Assembly: GCA_050953805.1 (NCBI GenBank)
Contig: JBMNNE010000002.1
Coordinates: 806,001-870,000, forward strand
Direction of reading: 5' to 3'
Length of the DNA: 64,000 bases
From: DUQW01 sp050953805
Lineage (GTDB): Bacteria > Bacillota_I > Bacilli_A > Acholeplasmatales > Acholeplasmataceae
A model generated the notes under the pieces. It saw only the letters and a program-made list of their open reading frames with translations, searched no databases and was not told the DNA's origin. Both the position numbers and the translations under genes were made by a program. This document shows positions 1 through 8,468 of the stretch, piece by piece (the stretch's first letter is position 1; each line of letters opens with the position of its first letter).

Positions 1-214
1 CAATCATTTTATCATTTTCTAACCAAATAATAAACCAGGTATGTTGATCATGAGCCATCTCTTCTAGTACGCGTTTAGTAACCGAAATATTTTGATGTGG
101 CATCCAACCAGCCATTGGTCCAATATGTGGTTTACTGGCATAATTATAAAAGTCCTTTAGGTACTTAAAATCAGGTTTAGTTAATTTAATTCGATTGGTT
201 TGAAATTCTTTCAT
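1..214 (-). CDS. GNAT acetyltransferase, RimJ/RimL type (N-terminal part)
   Basis: The reading frame begins with ATG at 214-212 and is still open at the left edge, so only the first 71 residues are visible. The start has a GGTGAT ribosome-binding site a few bases upstream. The N-terminus (MKEFQTNRIKLTKPDF, then a segment containing MAGWMPHQ) resembles the opening beta-alpha region of RimJ/RimL-type GNAT proteins, which transfer acetyl from acetyl-CoA to amino groups. The acetyl-CoA-binding motif lies beyond the window, so the family call is tentative. It is the first gene after a T-box riboswitch, so its expression probably responds to the charging of one tRNA. An aminoacyl-tRNA synthetase may follow off-window. 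Confidence 0.65.
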   Translation of the reverse strand, partial: MKEFQTNRIKLTKPDFKYLKDFYNYASKPHIGPMAGWMPHQNISVTKRVLEEMAHDQHTWFIIWLENDKMI

Positions 215-224
215 ATTATATCAC

Positions 225-270
225 CAAAATATAAAAATAGCGTCCCTAGACAAAAAATTTCTAAGGACGC
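225..270 (-). terminator. Regulated terminator of the T-box leader
   Basis: An inverted repeat pairs 260-270 with 240-250 (GCGTCCTTAGA with TCTAGGGACGC on the minus strand). It is followed by an A/U-rich tract, TATTTTTATATTTT. It sits directly between the T-box core and the GNAT start, where the terminator half of the T-box switch is expected. Confidence 0.85.
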
Positions 271-490
271 TAAATAATATCGCGCGGTACCACCTTAGTT
301 CTAGTAAACTAGCCCTTAATTAATCGATTACGGGATTATCCGAAAATAGCTACTACTATTTCACTATTTCAACTCCAAGGCGACATTCATTAACCAAACC
401 TATGAGTTTTCCACCAACCAACTCTTCTCTATGAAGTTTAAATTAATTACTCTTCCTCTTCTTTGTATTTACACATCAATTTTATCATAT
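226..490 (-). promoter_or_regulatory. T-box riboswitch leader
   Basis: On the minus strand the leader contains the near-invariant T-box core AAGGTGGTACCGCG (plus-strand 283-296). Upstream lie Stem I elements: GAAGAGTAATTAA near 455, AGAGAAGAG near 425, and GGTTGGTGGAAAACTC near 404-419. The specifier region reads GAATGTCGCCTTGGAG. Counting back from CCTTGGAG gives GTC (382-384, Val); counting forward from GAA gives TGT (Cys). The antiterminator bulge TGGT implies an A discriminator on the tRNA, which fits tRNA-Val better than tRNA-Cys. The leader ends in an intrinsic terminator just before the GNAT gene. The T-box identity is secure; the amino acid is inferred. Confidence 0.92.
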
Positions 491-516
491 TGATATTACT
501 ATATCAAATAAAACTT

Positions 517-1401
517 TTATTTATTGATTACTTTATTTATATCTTTGACTTCGTATAGGATTCCAATAGTTCCTGGTCCACAATGTGATGATATGACACA
601 TCCGGCTTGGCCTTCAATTAGATTTTTAATTTTAACTCCATGTTCTTCTAGTCGTTGTACAGTGTACTCATACATTTTGGAACTTTGGGTGTGAGTAATA
701 AACACATAGTCAGGAACAATATTACCATTGTCATATTCTTGTAAGAATTCATCAATTTGAATATCCATTCCTCGAGATAGTTTTCCCATCGCTTTTTTAT
801 ATAATGATAAAACACCATCTCTAACTCTTAAAACTGGTCTAATTCTTAAGGCTGCGCCTAAGAGAGCTTGCATTCCAGTAGCGCGTCCGCCTTTTCTCAT
901 ATAATCTAAAGTTTTGATTACAAATTGAGAAAGAATTCTTGAAGGCAAATCTTTTAATTTTTCATGTATTTCCTTTGCAGAATAACCTTTATCTCTTAAG
1001 TCAGCCGCTTTTAAGACAGTAATTGCGATTCCTGATGACAAGTTTTGAGAATCTAAAAAGAAAACACGATCTTGAGGAAATTCTTGAGCTGCAAGTAAAA
1101 AATTTCTTCCGGTTCCCGATAATTTCATACCGATTCCACAATAAAATACATCATAACCTTGATCAAGATATTTCTTGATGAGTTCTCCAAAAAAATGTGG
1201 TGAGACAGCTGCAGTAGATGGTAAAATTTTATTTTTTTCAATCCATTCATACATTTGATCGGTATTGATATCAATCCCATCTCTTAGCTCTTGATCACCA
1301 AGATGAATATATAATGGGACAACAGTAATATCGCGTTTTTTGACAATATCCTCTGGAAGATCGACTGTTGAGTCGGTAAGAATTAAAACTTTATTTTTCA
1401 T
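517..1401 (-). CDS. DegV family fatty-acid-binding protein (FakB-like)
   Basis: A 294-residue DegV protein of normal family length. It has the family opening VLILTDSTVDLP, the fatty-acid-contacting region around PSTAAVSP (about residues 61-68), the KLSGTGRN segment, and the C-terminal G-P-G-T-IGI signature. DegV/FakB proteins bind a fatty acid in the cytoplasm and present it to the kinase FakA, so exogenous fatty acids can enter phospholipid synthesis. No FakA is visible here. It overlaps engB by 11 bp and ends the tig-lon-engB run. It is one of four DegV proteins in the window and the most divergent from the tandem pair. Which lipid it binds cannot be read from sequence. Confidence 0.9.
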   Translation of the reverse strand: MKNKVLILTDSTVDLPEDIVKKRDITVVPLYIHLGDQELRDGIDINTDQMYEWIEKNKILPSTAAVSPHFFGELIKKYLDQGYDVFYCGIGMKLSGTGRNFLLAAQEFPQDRVFFLDSQNLSSGIAITVLKAADLRDKGYSAKEIHEKLKDLPSRILSQFVIKTLDYMRKGGRATGMQALLGAALRIRPVLRVRDGVLSLYKKAMGKLSRGMDIQIDEFLQEYDNGNIVPDYVFITHTQSSKMYEYTVQRLEEHGVKIKNLIEGQAGCVISSHCGPGTIGILYEVKDINKVINK

Positions 1402-1975
1402 GATTGCCTCCTTGAATAAGATTTAAAATTAAATCTTCTATTTTATTATAACCCATTTTCGTTACTGCCGAAGTAATTATGTAAGGCAATCCGAAAGTTT
1501 TTTCTTCGATTGTCCTTAATTTTTTAACTCTTTCACTCATTTTAACTTTATCAGCTTTAGTTAAAATTATTTGAAAATTAATTTTTCTATCCAAAAGGTA
1601 ATTTAGCATTACTAAGTCATCTTCAGTTGGTCCGACTCGGTAATCTATCAATAGCAAAACTAAATCAATTCTATCATTTAATGAAAAATAATCACTCATT
1701 AAATGGAGAAATTGATCTTGCATTTTTTTCGATCTTTTGGCATATCCATAACCCGGCGCATCTACTAAAAAATAACCACTTTTTACCATAAAGTAATTTA
1801 GGGAGATGGTTTTTCCTGGTGTACTAGAAATTCTAGCAATATTTTTTCGGTTGAGTAAAGCATTTATAAAGCTAGATTTTCCCACATTAGAACGACCAAC
1901 TAATAACACTTCTGGGTAAGTTTTAGGGGCTAAATCTTTAACGTTAAAAATACTTGTTACAAATTTAGTTTCCAT
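1391..1975 (-). CDS. engB: Ribosome biogenesis GTPase EngB/YsxC
   Basis: A 194-residue TrmE-Era-EngA-EngB-type GTPase. G1 is GRSNVGKS (27-34), G2 the Thr near residue 52, G3 DAPG (72-75), G4 TKAD (139-142) and G5 SAV near 169. The length matches YsxC/EngB, an essential assembly factor for the large ribosomal subunit. It lies downstream of lon, as in many Firmicutes, and its 3' end overlaps the start of the degV gene, which suggests translational coupling. A weak hairpin lies between lon and engB and may reduce readthrough. Confidence 0.95.
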   Translation of the reverse strand: METKFVTSIFNVKDLAPKTYPEVLLVGRSNVGKSSFINALLNRKNIARISSTPGKTISLNYFMVKSGYFLVDAPGYGYAKRSKKMQDQFLHLMSDYFSLNDRIDLVLLLIDYRVGPTEDDLVMLNYLLDRKINFQIILTKADKVKMSERVKKLRTIEEKTFGLPYIITSAVTKMGYNKIEDLILNLIQGGNHEK

Positions 1976-2001
1976 TTTATCAAATCCTTTAAAATGATAT
2001 A

Positions 2002-2032
2002 AAACAGAAGCTACACTTGGTAACTTCTGTTT
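2002..2032 (-). terminator. Possible terminator or attenuating hairpin after lon
   Basis: A 9-bp inverted repeat (AAACAGAAG, then CTTCTGTTT) with a 13-nt loop lies just past the lon stop. On the minus strand the stem ends in TTT and runs into TATATCATTTT, a mediocre U-tract, so termination before engB is probably partial. Confidence 0.5.
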
Positions 2033-2037
2033 CTAAA

Positions 2038-4350
2038 TTATTTTTTCATACTAATATTAAATACTTCATTAACTTCTGAGACTAAAATTATTTCTAATTT
2101 TTCCTTAACTTCTGGTGGAATTTCATCAACATCAGATTCATTTTCTTTAGGGATAATAATCGTCTTTAAACCAGATCTATCAGCGGCAATTGATTTTTCT
2201 TTTAACCCACCAATAGGTAAGACCAAGCCTCTTAAAGTAACTTCTCCAGTCATTCCAACATCATTACGAACTAGTTGGTTTGTGACTGCGGAATAGATAG
2301 CTGTAGCTATCGTTATTCCAGCCGAAGGACCATCCTTCGGAATTGCTCCTTCCGGAACGTGAATATGGAAGTCGTTTTCTAAAAATAGATTTGGATCAAT
2401 TTTGTATTCAACTGCTTTAGATTTAATATAGGATAGTGCGGTTTGGGCACTTTCTTTCATAACATCCCCTAGTTTACCAGTTAGTACTAAATTACCTTTT
2501 CCTTTATAGTAAGTTACTTCTACTGGAAGGGTATCACCACCATAAGCGGTATAAGCTAGTCCAGTGACAACGCCAACTTGGCTTTTCTTATCAGCTAAAT
2601 TGTGGATAAATTTATGCTTACCTAAGTATTCTTCTAAATTATCGTTAGTAATTTCAATTTTTTCAACTTTTTCAATTAAAATTTTCTTAATTGCTTTTCT
2701 AATTAAAGAACCAAGATGTCTTGATAATTCTCTAACACCAGCTTCTCTAGTATAATATTGAATAATTTCTAAAATAGCTTCATCAGTAATCGTAAATTCA
2801 TTTTCAGTAATACCGTGGGCTTGAAGTTGTTCTTTTAATAAGTGGTTTCTAGCAATTTGTTGTTTTTCAAGTTCGGTATAACTAGAAAGTTGAACAATTT
2901 CCATTCTATCTCTTAGTGGTGCCGGAATGTTTTCTAAATAATTTGCTGTAGTAATAAATAAAACTTGTGATAAATCATAAGGTACTTCTAAATAATGATC
3001 AGAGAATTTGGAGTTTTGCTCCGGATCTAATACTTCTAACATCGCACTAGCAGGGTCACCTTTGTAGTCTGATGAAAGTTTATCAATTTCATCAAGTAAG
3101 AACACTGGGTTAACAGTTTGGGCTTGTTCCATTGACTTTAAAATTCTTCCTGGCATTGCTCCTACATAAGTCCGGCGGTGTCCTCTAATTTCTGATTCAT
3201 CTTTAACCCCACCTAAAGAATGTTTAACAAATCTTCTTCCTAATGCTTCAGCAATAGAAATACCTAAAGAAGTCTTACCAACTCCAGGGGGACCAACTAA
3301 ACATAAAATCGTTTGTGGATTTTTCTTAGTTTTAATTTTAACTGATAAGTATTCGATAATTCGATCTTTAACTTTATCTAATCCATAATGATTAGCATCT
3401 AAAATCTTTTTAACTTCTAGTAAATCGTTGCGGTCTTCTGATGTTTTATACCATGGTAGTTTGACTAGAAATTCTAAGTAGTTTTGAATCACATTCGCTT
3501 CAGCCATAAAACTTGATGTTGATTGTAGTCTAGACAATTCACTTAAGGCGTGTTCTTCAATGTTTTTTGGCATTCTTGCTTCAGAGATAGCTTTGCGTAA
3601 ACGCTCCATATCTTCTTCACGTTTAGCTCGATCTCCCAATTCGTTTTGAATTGCCTTCATGCGTTCTCTTAAATAGTATTCTTTTTGATTTTCATCAATT
3701 GCCTTTTTAACTTCTTCATTGATTTTGTTTTCTAAATCAACAATCATCTTTTGTTGATTAATATCCATTAAAATGAATTTTAATCGTTTTAAAACATCAG
3801 TTTCTTCAACATATTTATATTTTTGTAATTCATTAATTTTTAAATTATAGGCTATTATATCAGCAATTTTATCAGGAGTTGTTTCACCTTCAATTTTCTC
3901 TAAAACTAATTGTGAATCTAAAAGTTGAGTTGGGTTTTTAGCGATTTCAGCAGTAATCATTTTAACTGTAGTAATTACCTCTTGAATATCACCTTGAAAC
4001 ATTTCATCTAACTCTTCATATTCAACTTCAAAATTATCAGTAGTTTTAGTATAATTTAATACTTTAATGCGCTTAATAATATTAAATTTGACTTTATAAG
4101 TATCATTAGGAAGTTTAATTTTCATTGCTAACTTAGCTAAAACTCCATGTTCTTGGATATCATCAGGAGTGGGAACATCGATTAACGGGTTTTTTTGAAT
4201 TAGTAAAATTAGATATTTATCATGTTTATCTTCCGCTTCATCTAAAGTTTTTAATGAAAATGGTCTTCCTACTTCAATTCTAAAGTCATTATTTGGTAAA
4301 GGAATGACTCCTCTTGTGACTAATGCCGGTAGGATATTTTTGTTTGGCAT
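2038..4350 (-). CDS. lon: ATP-dependent protease Lon
   Basis: Full-length Lon (about 770 residues): N-terminal substrate domain (about 1-205), helical linker, AAA+ module with Walker A GPPGVGKT (about 354-361) and Walker B FLLDEID (about 418-424), and the C-terminal Ser-Lys protease. The catalytic Ser is in PKDGPSAG (about 677) and the Lys 43 residues later, the spacing of E. coli S679/K722. Lon degrades misfolded and regulatory proteins in the cytoplasm. Two adjacent ATGs occur; GGAGG is 7 nt from the second (4350) and only 4 from the first, so the second is preferred. It follows tig by 17-20 bp and is probably cotranscribed with it. Confidence 0.97.
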   Translation of the reverse strand: MPNKNILPALVTRGVIPLPNNDFRIEVGRPFSLKTLDEAEDKHDKYLILLIQKNPLIDVPTPDDIQEHGVLAKLAMKIKLPNDTYKVKFNIIKRIKVLNYTKTTDNFEVEYEELDEMFQGDIQEVITTVKMITAEIAKNPTQLLDSQLVLEKIEGETTPDKIADIIAYNLKINELQKYKYVEETDVLKRLKFILMDINQQKMIVDLENKINEEVKKAIDENQKEYYLRERMKAIQNELGDRAKREEDMERLRKAISEARMPKNIEEHALSELSRLQSTSSFMAEANVIQNYLEFLVKLPWYKTSEDRNDLLEVKKILDANHYGLDKVKDRIIEYLSVKIKTKKNPQTILCLVGPPGVGKTSLGISIAEALGRRFVKHSLGGVKDESEIRGHRRTYVGAMPGRILKSMEQAQTVNPVFLLDEIDKLSSDYKGDPASAMLEVLDPEQNSKFSDHYLEVPYDLSQVLFITTANYLENIPAPLRDRMEIVQLSSYTELEKQQIARNHLLKEQLQAHGITENEFTITDEAILEIIQYYTREAGVRELSRHLGSLIRKAIKKILIEKVEKIEITNDNLEEYLGKHKFIHNLADKKSQVGVVTGLAYTAYGGDTLPVEVTYYKGKGNLVLTGKLGDVMKESAQTALSYIKSKAVEYKIDPNLFLENDFHIHVPEGAIPKDGPSAGITIATAIYSAVTNQLVRNDVGMTGEVTLRGLVLPIGGLKEKSIAADRSGLKTIIIPKENESDVDEIPPEVKEKLEIILVSEVNEVFNISMKK

Positions 4351-4370
4351 CATTTCACCTCCATAAATTA

Positions 4371-5651
4371 TTATACAATTTTGGCGTTTTCATATAAGAA
4401 GTCTAAAGTTTTAGTAAATCCGACTTCTAATTTAATTGAATTTTCGTCAATATATTTTTTAACTTCAACCACGGCAATGTTGTATTGAGTGGCAATTTCT
4501 TGATATTTATTAGCGACTTCTTCTTCAGTAACTTCAATTTTTTCTTGATGCATAATAGCCTCAATCACTAACATTTGACGTAATCTTAATTCAGATTGTT
4601 TATTAATTTCTTCAGTAAATTGTTCCATGGTTTGTCCTGAAAAAGAGACGTATGTTTCTAAATCTAGGCCGTATTGCTTAGCTTGAGCTTCTAAGTTTTG
4701 TTTATATTGATTAGTTTCATAATCAATCATCGCTTGTGGAATGGCTACGATTGAATCTTCACTAACTTTTAAAACGATTGAATCAGTAACGCGAGCTCTT
4801 TCTTGAACTTCTTTAGCATTTAATAAATCATTTTTAATATGATTTTTATATTCGGCAACAGTTTTTAAATCTAATCCTCTTGAACGAACAAATTGATCAT
4901 TCAATTCAGGACGAACTTTAACTTTGATTTCCCAAAGTTTAACTTGGAAAACAACCGCTTGGCCAGCTAGATCTTCAGCATGATAATCTTCTGGAAATGA
5001 TAGGTTAATATCTTTTTCCTCTTCAATTTTCATGCCAATCATTTGTTCTTCAAATCCAGGGATAAATTGTCCAGAACCAATTTCTAATTGGTAATTTTCA
5101 GCAGTTCCACCTTCAAAAGCGACTCCATCTTTTAACCCTTTAAAATCAAAAATAGCAGTATCTCCTTCTTCTAAAGTACCTTCATTTTTATCTCTTAAAA
5201 CTTCAGCTTTAGTTAGTTCTTGATCAATTCTTAAATCAACTTCTTCATCAGTTACTGATATTTCTTCGCCTTCAACTTCAACGCCTTTATAATTACCTAA
5301 TGTAACATCAGGTTTAATTGGAGCGATAAATGAAAAAGTAAAACTTTCTCCTCTGACAACTGTATTAATATCTAAATCGATTTGTGGCTCGCCAACTATT
5401 TGAAAAGTTCTGTCATCGACCATTTCTTGAAATTTATGGCCAAAAACGTGGTTTAATGCATCTTCATATAAAGCTTTATCACCAAATTTAGCTTCATATT
5501 GTTTTTGGGTAACATGACCCTTTCTAAATCCTTTTATTTCGACATCTTCTTTGATGTGTTCATATGCATGAGCTAAACCATGTTCAAACTCATCTGGTGT
5601 CACTTCAAATGTGTATCTTGCCGTATTTTCATTAATTCTTTCTACTTTCAT
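4371..5651 (-). CDS. tig: Trigger factor chaperone
   Basis: A 426-residue trigger factor. The N-terminal ribosome-docking signature is GFRKGHVT (41-48, where E. coli has GFRKGKVP). The FKBP-type prolyl isomerase domain spans about 155-235, with GSGQFIPGFEEQMIGM inside it, and a helical C-terminal chaperone domain follows. It binds nascent chains at the ribosome exit. The start has GGAGG about 10 nt upstream. It heads a tig-lon-engB-degV operon; clpX, which often sits between tig and lon, is absent here. Confidence 0.97.
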   Translation of the reverse strand: MKVERINENTARYTFEVTPDEFEHGLAHAYEHIKEDVEIKGFRKGHVTQKQYEAKFGDKALYEDALNHVFGHKFQEMVDDRTFQIVGEPQIDLDINTVVRGESFTFSFIAPIKPDVTLGNYKGVEVEGEEISVTDEEVDLRIDQELTKAEVLRDKNEGTLEEGDTAIFDFKGLKDGVAFEGGTAENYQLEIGSGQFIPGFEEQMIGMKIEEEKDINLSFPEDYHAEDLAGQAVVFQVKLWEIKVKVRPELNDQFVRSRGLDLKTVAEYKNHIKNDLLNAKEVQERARVTDSIVLKVSEDSIVAIPQAMIDYETNQYKQNLEAQAKQYGLDLETYVSFSGQTMEQFTEEINKQSELRLRQMLVIEAIMHQEKIEVTEEEVANKYQEIATQYNIAVVEVKKYIDENSIKLEVGFTKTLDFLYENAKIV

Positions 5652-5694
5652 ATCTTTAATTCCTCCATCTATAAAATGTAATATTCTAATACAT

Positions 5695-5703
5695 ATTATA
5701 CCA
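5695..5703 (-). promoter_or_regulatory. Extended -10 promoter for tig-lon-engB
   Basis: On the minus strand the sequence reads TGGTATAAT, a consensus extended -10, about 45 nt upstream of the tig start. The -35 region is weak, as is common for extended -10 promoters. Confidence 0.55.
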
Positions 5704-5749
5704 TTAAGTTAAGTAATTAATTGTTTTTAGACTTTAAAGGGGTTTATTA

Positions 5750-5778
5750 TTGCGTTTTTTACAAAAATCGGCTAAAAT
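5750..5778 (+). promoter_or_regulatory. Promoter of the GNAT-like/DUF1538/PII operon
   Basis: TTGCGT and TAAAAT are separated by exactly 17 nt. The -10 lies 30 nt upstream of the 5808 start codon and its AAAAAGGAG ribosome-binding site. Confidence 0.55.
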
Positions 5779-5807
5779 AAAATGTAGTTTAAAAAGGAGT
5801 AGTTGAT

Positions 5808-6938
5808 ATGATTACTATTAAAGAAGTTAAAACTAAAAAAGATTTAAATCTTTTTATCGAGTTCCCAAACACGATTTATAAAGACAATAAATATTATGTT
5901 CCATCTCTTTATATGGATGAGTATAATCACTTAAAAAAGGGGAAAAATCCGGCCTTAAAATATTGCGATTTAGTGATGTATTTAGCTTATAACGAAAAGG
6001 GTGAAATCGTTGGGCGAGTTGCTGGGATTTTAAATCATGAATATAATGAAAAAAAGAATGTTAAACAAGTAAGATTTAATCGAATCGATTTTATTGATGA
6101 TCTCGAAGTGGTTAAAGCTCTAATGGATAAAATTGAAACTTGGGCTAAAGAAAAAGGAATGAATGAAGTAATTGGACCAATTGGTTTTACTGATTTAGAC
6201 AAACAAGGTTTATTAATCGAAGGTTTTGATGAAGAAGATATGTTTATCACTCTTTACCATTATCCTTATTATCAAAAACATTTAGAAACCCTTGGTTATA
6301 TAAAAGATGTTGACTGGGTTGAATATGAAATTGATGTTAGTTCAATCGATGAAGATACAATTGATAAAGTTACGAAAATGGCCGACATTATTAAAAAGCG
6401 AAATGATTATCGATTGGTTAAACCTAATCGATTGAGATTACCGAAATGGGGTAAGAAAATGTTTAAAGTTTATAATGAAGCTTTTGCTGATTTATATGGT
6501 TTCTTACCGCTTTCTGATGAAGTGATGAAATTTTATATTTCACAAGTTATTTTAATCGTTAGAATTGAGTATGTTTGGTTTATTGTCGATAAAAATGATG
6601 ATGTTGTTGGATTTGGATTAATGATGCCATCAATGAGTGAAGTTACAAGAAAACATCGCGGAAAATTAAATCTTTTTAATGCTTTTTCATACTTAAAAGC
6701 GATCCAAGGTAAACACGATGCAATTGATATGTATTTTGTTGCTATCAAACCTGAAGATCAAAAAAGAGGTATTCCAGCAATTTTCTTTGCTGATGCACTA
6801 AAGATAGTTAGAAAAAATAAAGTTAAATGGGCCTATACTGGACCAGAATTAGAAGACAATGTTGAAGTAATTAATTTGTGGGGAAGATTTCCTCATCGTC
6901 AACACCGTCGTAGACGTTGTTTCACTAAAAAGATATAA
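5808..6938 (+). CDS. GNAT-fold protein of the YghO type
   Basis: A 376-residue soluble protein. The opening IKEVKTKKDLNLFIEFPNTIYKDN and the middle segment VIGPIGFTDLDKQGLLIEGFDEE resemble the poorly characterised YghO-type proteins, which contain GNAT acyltransferase folds. A second acetyltransferase-like part near residues 245-350 contains KPEDQKRGIPAIFFADAL, where an acyl-CoA loop could sit. Substrate and reaction are unknown. It starts the plus-strand operon and is followed after 27 bp by the DUF1538 membrane protein. The Arg/His-rich C-terminus (RFPHRQHRRRR) is unusual and may bind nucleic acid or phospholipid. The family call comes from motif recognition only. Confidence 0.6.
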   Translation: MITIKEVKTKKDLNLFIEFPNTIYKDNKYYVPSLYMDEYNHLKKGKNPALKYCDLVMYLAYNEKGEIVGRVAGILNHEYNEKKNVKQVRFNRIDFIDDLEVVKALMDKIETWAKEKGMNEVIGPIGFTDLDKQGLLIEGFDEEDMFITLYHYPYYQKHLETLGYIKDVDWVEYEIDVSSIDEDTIDKVTKMADIIKKRNDYRLVKPNRLRLPKWGKKMFKVYNEAFADLYGFLPLSDEVMKFYISQVILIVRIEYVWFIVDKNDDVVGFGLMMPSMSEVTRKHRGKLNLFNAFSYLKAIQGKHDAIDMYFVAIKPEDQKRGIPAIFFADALKIVRKNKVKWAYTGPELEDNVEVINLWGRFPHRQHRRRRCFTKKI

Positions 6939-6965
6939 AATTGTTTAAAGGAGGGATGAGCACAT

Positions 6966-8468
6966 ATGCTTTTAAACAAATTAAAAGAAGTTGCGCTTAG
7001 TGTAGCACCCGTTGTTGGAATCGTTTTAATCCTTCAGTTGATATTATATGTCACTCATTCAGGAAATCATATCGAATGGGATTCGTTCTTTAGATTTTTA
7101 TTTGGAAGTGTAATTTTAGTTACTGGATTGACAATTTTACTATTTGGATTGGAGTTATCCATTAATAAAGTAGGTGAAGAATCGGGGCTAGCACTAATTA
7201 GAACAAGAAACTTAGGTATTATTTTAACGGTTGCGGGATTATTAGGTTTCTTCGTAGCTGTTGCTGAACCAGATTTATTAATTCTCGCGTCTCAAGCTAA
7301 TGATTTTAGTCAAGGACTATTGAATACATATTTAATTATTTTCTCAATTGCTGTTGGCGTTGGGTTAATGATGATATTATCATTTCTACGAGCTATCTTT
7401 AAATGGAAAATCAGACCGATATTGTTAACTTTATATGGGATAATTTTTGTATTAACGATTATTTTAGAAATCAGAAGTAACGGAAATTTATTTCCGATTG
7501 CTTTTGACTCTAGTGCTTCAGTTACCGGAGCAGTAGCTGTACCATTTATTCTCGCTTTAGGAATTGGCGTTTCTAGAGGAGATAAAAACGCAAAAGAGGA
7601 AGATTCATTCGGAATGGTAGGAATTACTTCTGCTGGTACGATTATTGGGATATCAGTTTATTTGCTATCAAGAAGTCATCTTGATTTTCCATTAGTAGAA
7701 ATTAAACCCGATGAATTTAATAGTGTCTTTAAACCATTTTTGACCGAAATTCCAACTTATTTATGGCAAGCCGCACTAGCGTTAGTACCATTTATTATTT
7801 TGTATTTTATTATCAACTTTACCATCTTAAAAGATAGTAAAAGAGATTTGGTTTCTAAAGTTAAAGGTTTTATCTATGTATTTATTGGACTACTTCTATT
7901 TTTATTATCAGCTAATGTGGGTTATATTGGAGCGGCGAGAGAGTTAGGACATAATATGGCAGAATTAGGAATTGTCCCAGTTGCTATTACCGGATTTTTT
8001 ATCGGTTCATTAGTTATTTTAGCTGAATCATCGGTTCATGTTTTGACGGATCAAATTTACAATGTAACGAGTGGATCATTAAAGAAAGCACCAGTTTTAA
8101 CGGCTTTGTCAATTGGAGTTGGATTATCAATTTTAATTATGGTATTTAGAACTTATTTTGATTGGTTAACTTTACCAATGTTAATTTTGCCACTGTATGC
8201 AGCGGCTTTGATTTTATCGTTTTTTACTCCTAACCTATTCGTAGCTTTAGCTTTCGACTCCGGAGCTACTTCTTCTGGACCAATGGCAGCAACCTTTATT
8301 TTAGGATTTGTGCAAGGTGTTGCCATCTACTTTGGTGGAGTTACTGCAACTTTAGGAGATGTTTTTGGAGCAATGGCTGCGGTCACTGTCGTTCCAATTC
8401 TCTCAATTCAAGTATTAGGAATTATATATAATCACAAATTAAAGAAAGGAGCGGTTCAAAATGCTTAA
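6966..8468 (+). CDS. DUF1538 membrane protein, internally duplicated
   Basis: A 500-residue polytopic membrane protein with roughly 12 hydrophobic segments. It contains two copies of one unit. The first has VAVAEPDL (about 97-104) and AFDSSASVTGAVAVPFILA (about 178-196). The second has VILAESSVHVL (about 350-360) and AFDSGATSSGPMAATFILG (about 436-454). The paired acidic and AFDS motifs in membrane segments are typical of a two-fold pseudosymmetric transporter. DUF1538 proteins are presumed permeases of unknown substrate and are commonly linked to PII-like proteins, as here: the next gene overlaps by 8 bp. Transport and PII control are inferred. Confidence 0.85.
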   Translation: MLLNKLKEVALSVAPVVGIVLILQLILYVTHSGNHIEWDSFFRFLFGSVILVTGLTILLFGLELSINKVGEESGLALIRTRNLGIILTVAGLLGFFVAVAEPDLLILASQANDFSQGLLNTYLIIFSIAVGVGLMMILSFLRAIFKWKIRPILLTLYGIIFVLTIILEIRSNGNLFPIAFDSSASVTGAVAVPFILALGIGVSRGDKNAKEEDSFGMVGITSAGTIIGISVYLLSRSHLDFPLVEIKPDEFNSVFKPFLTEIPTYLWQAALALVPFIILYFIINFTILKDSKRDLVSKVKGFIYVFIGLLLFLLSANVGYIGAARELGHNMAELGIVPVAITGFFIGSLVILAESSVHVLTDQIYNVTSGSLKKAPVLTALSIGVGLSILIMVFRTYFDWLTLPMLILPLYAAALILSFFTPNLFVALAFDSGATSSGPMAATFILGFVQGVAIYFGGVTATLGDVFGAMAAVTVVPILSIQVLGIIYNHKLKKGAVQNA

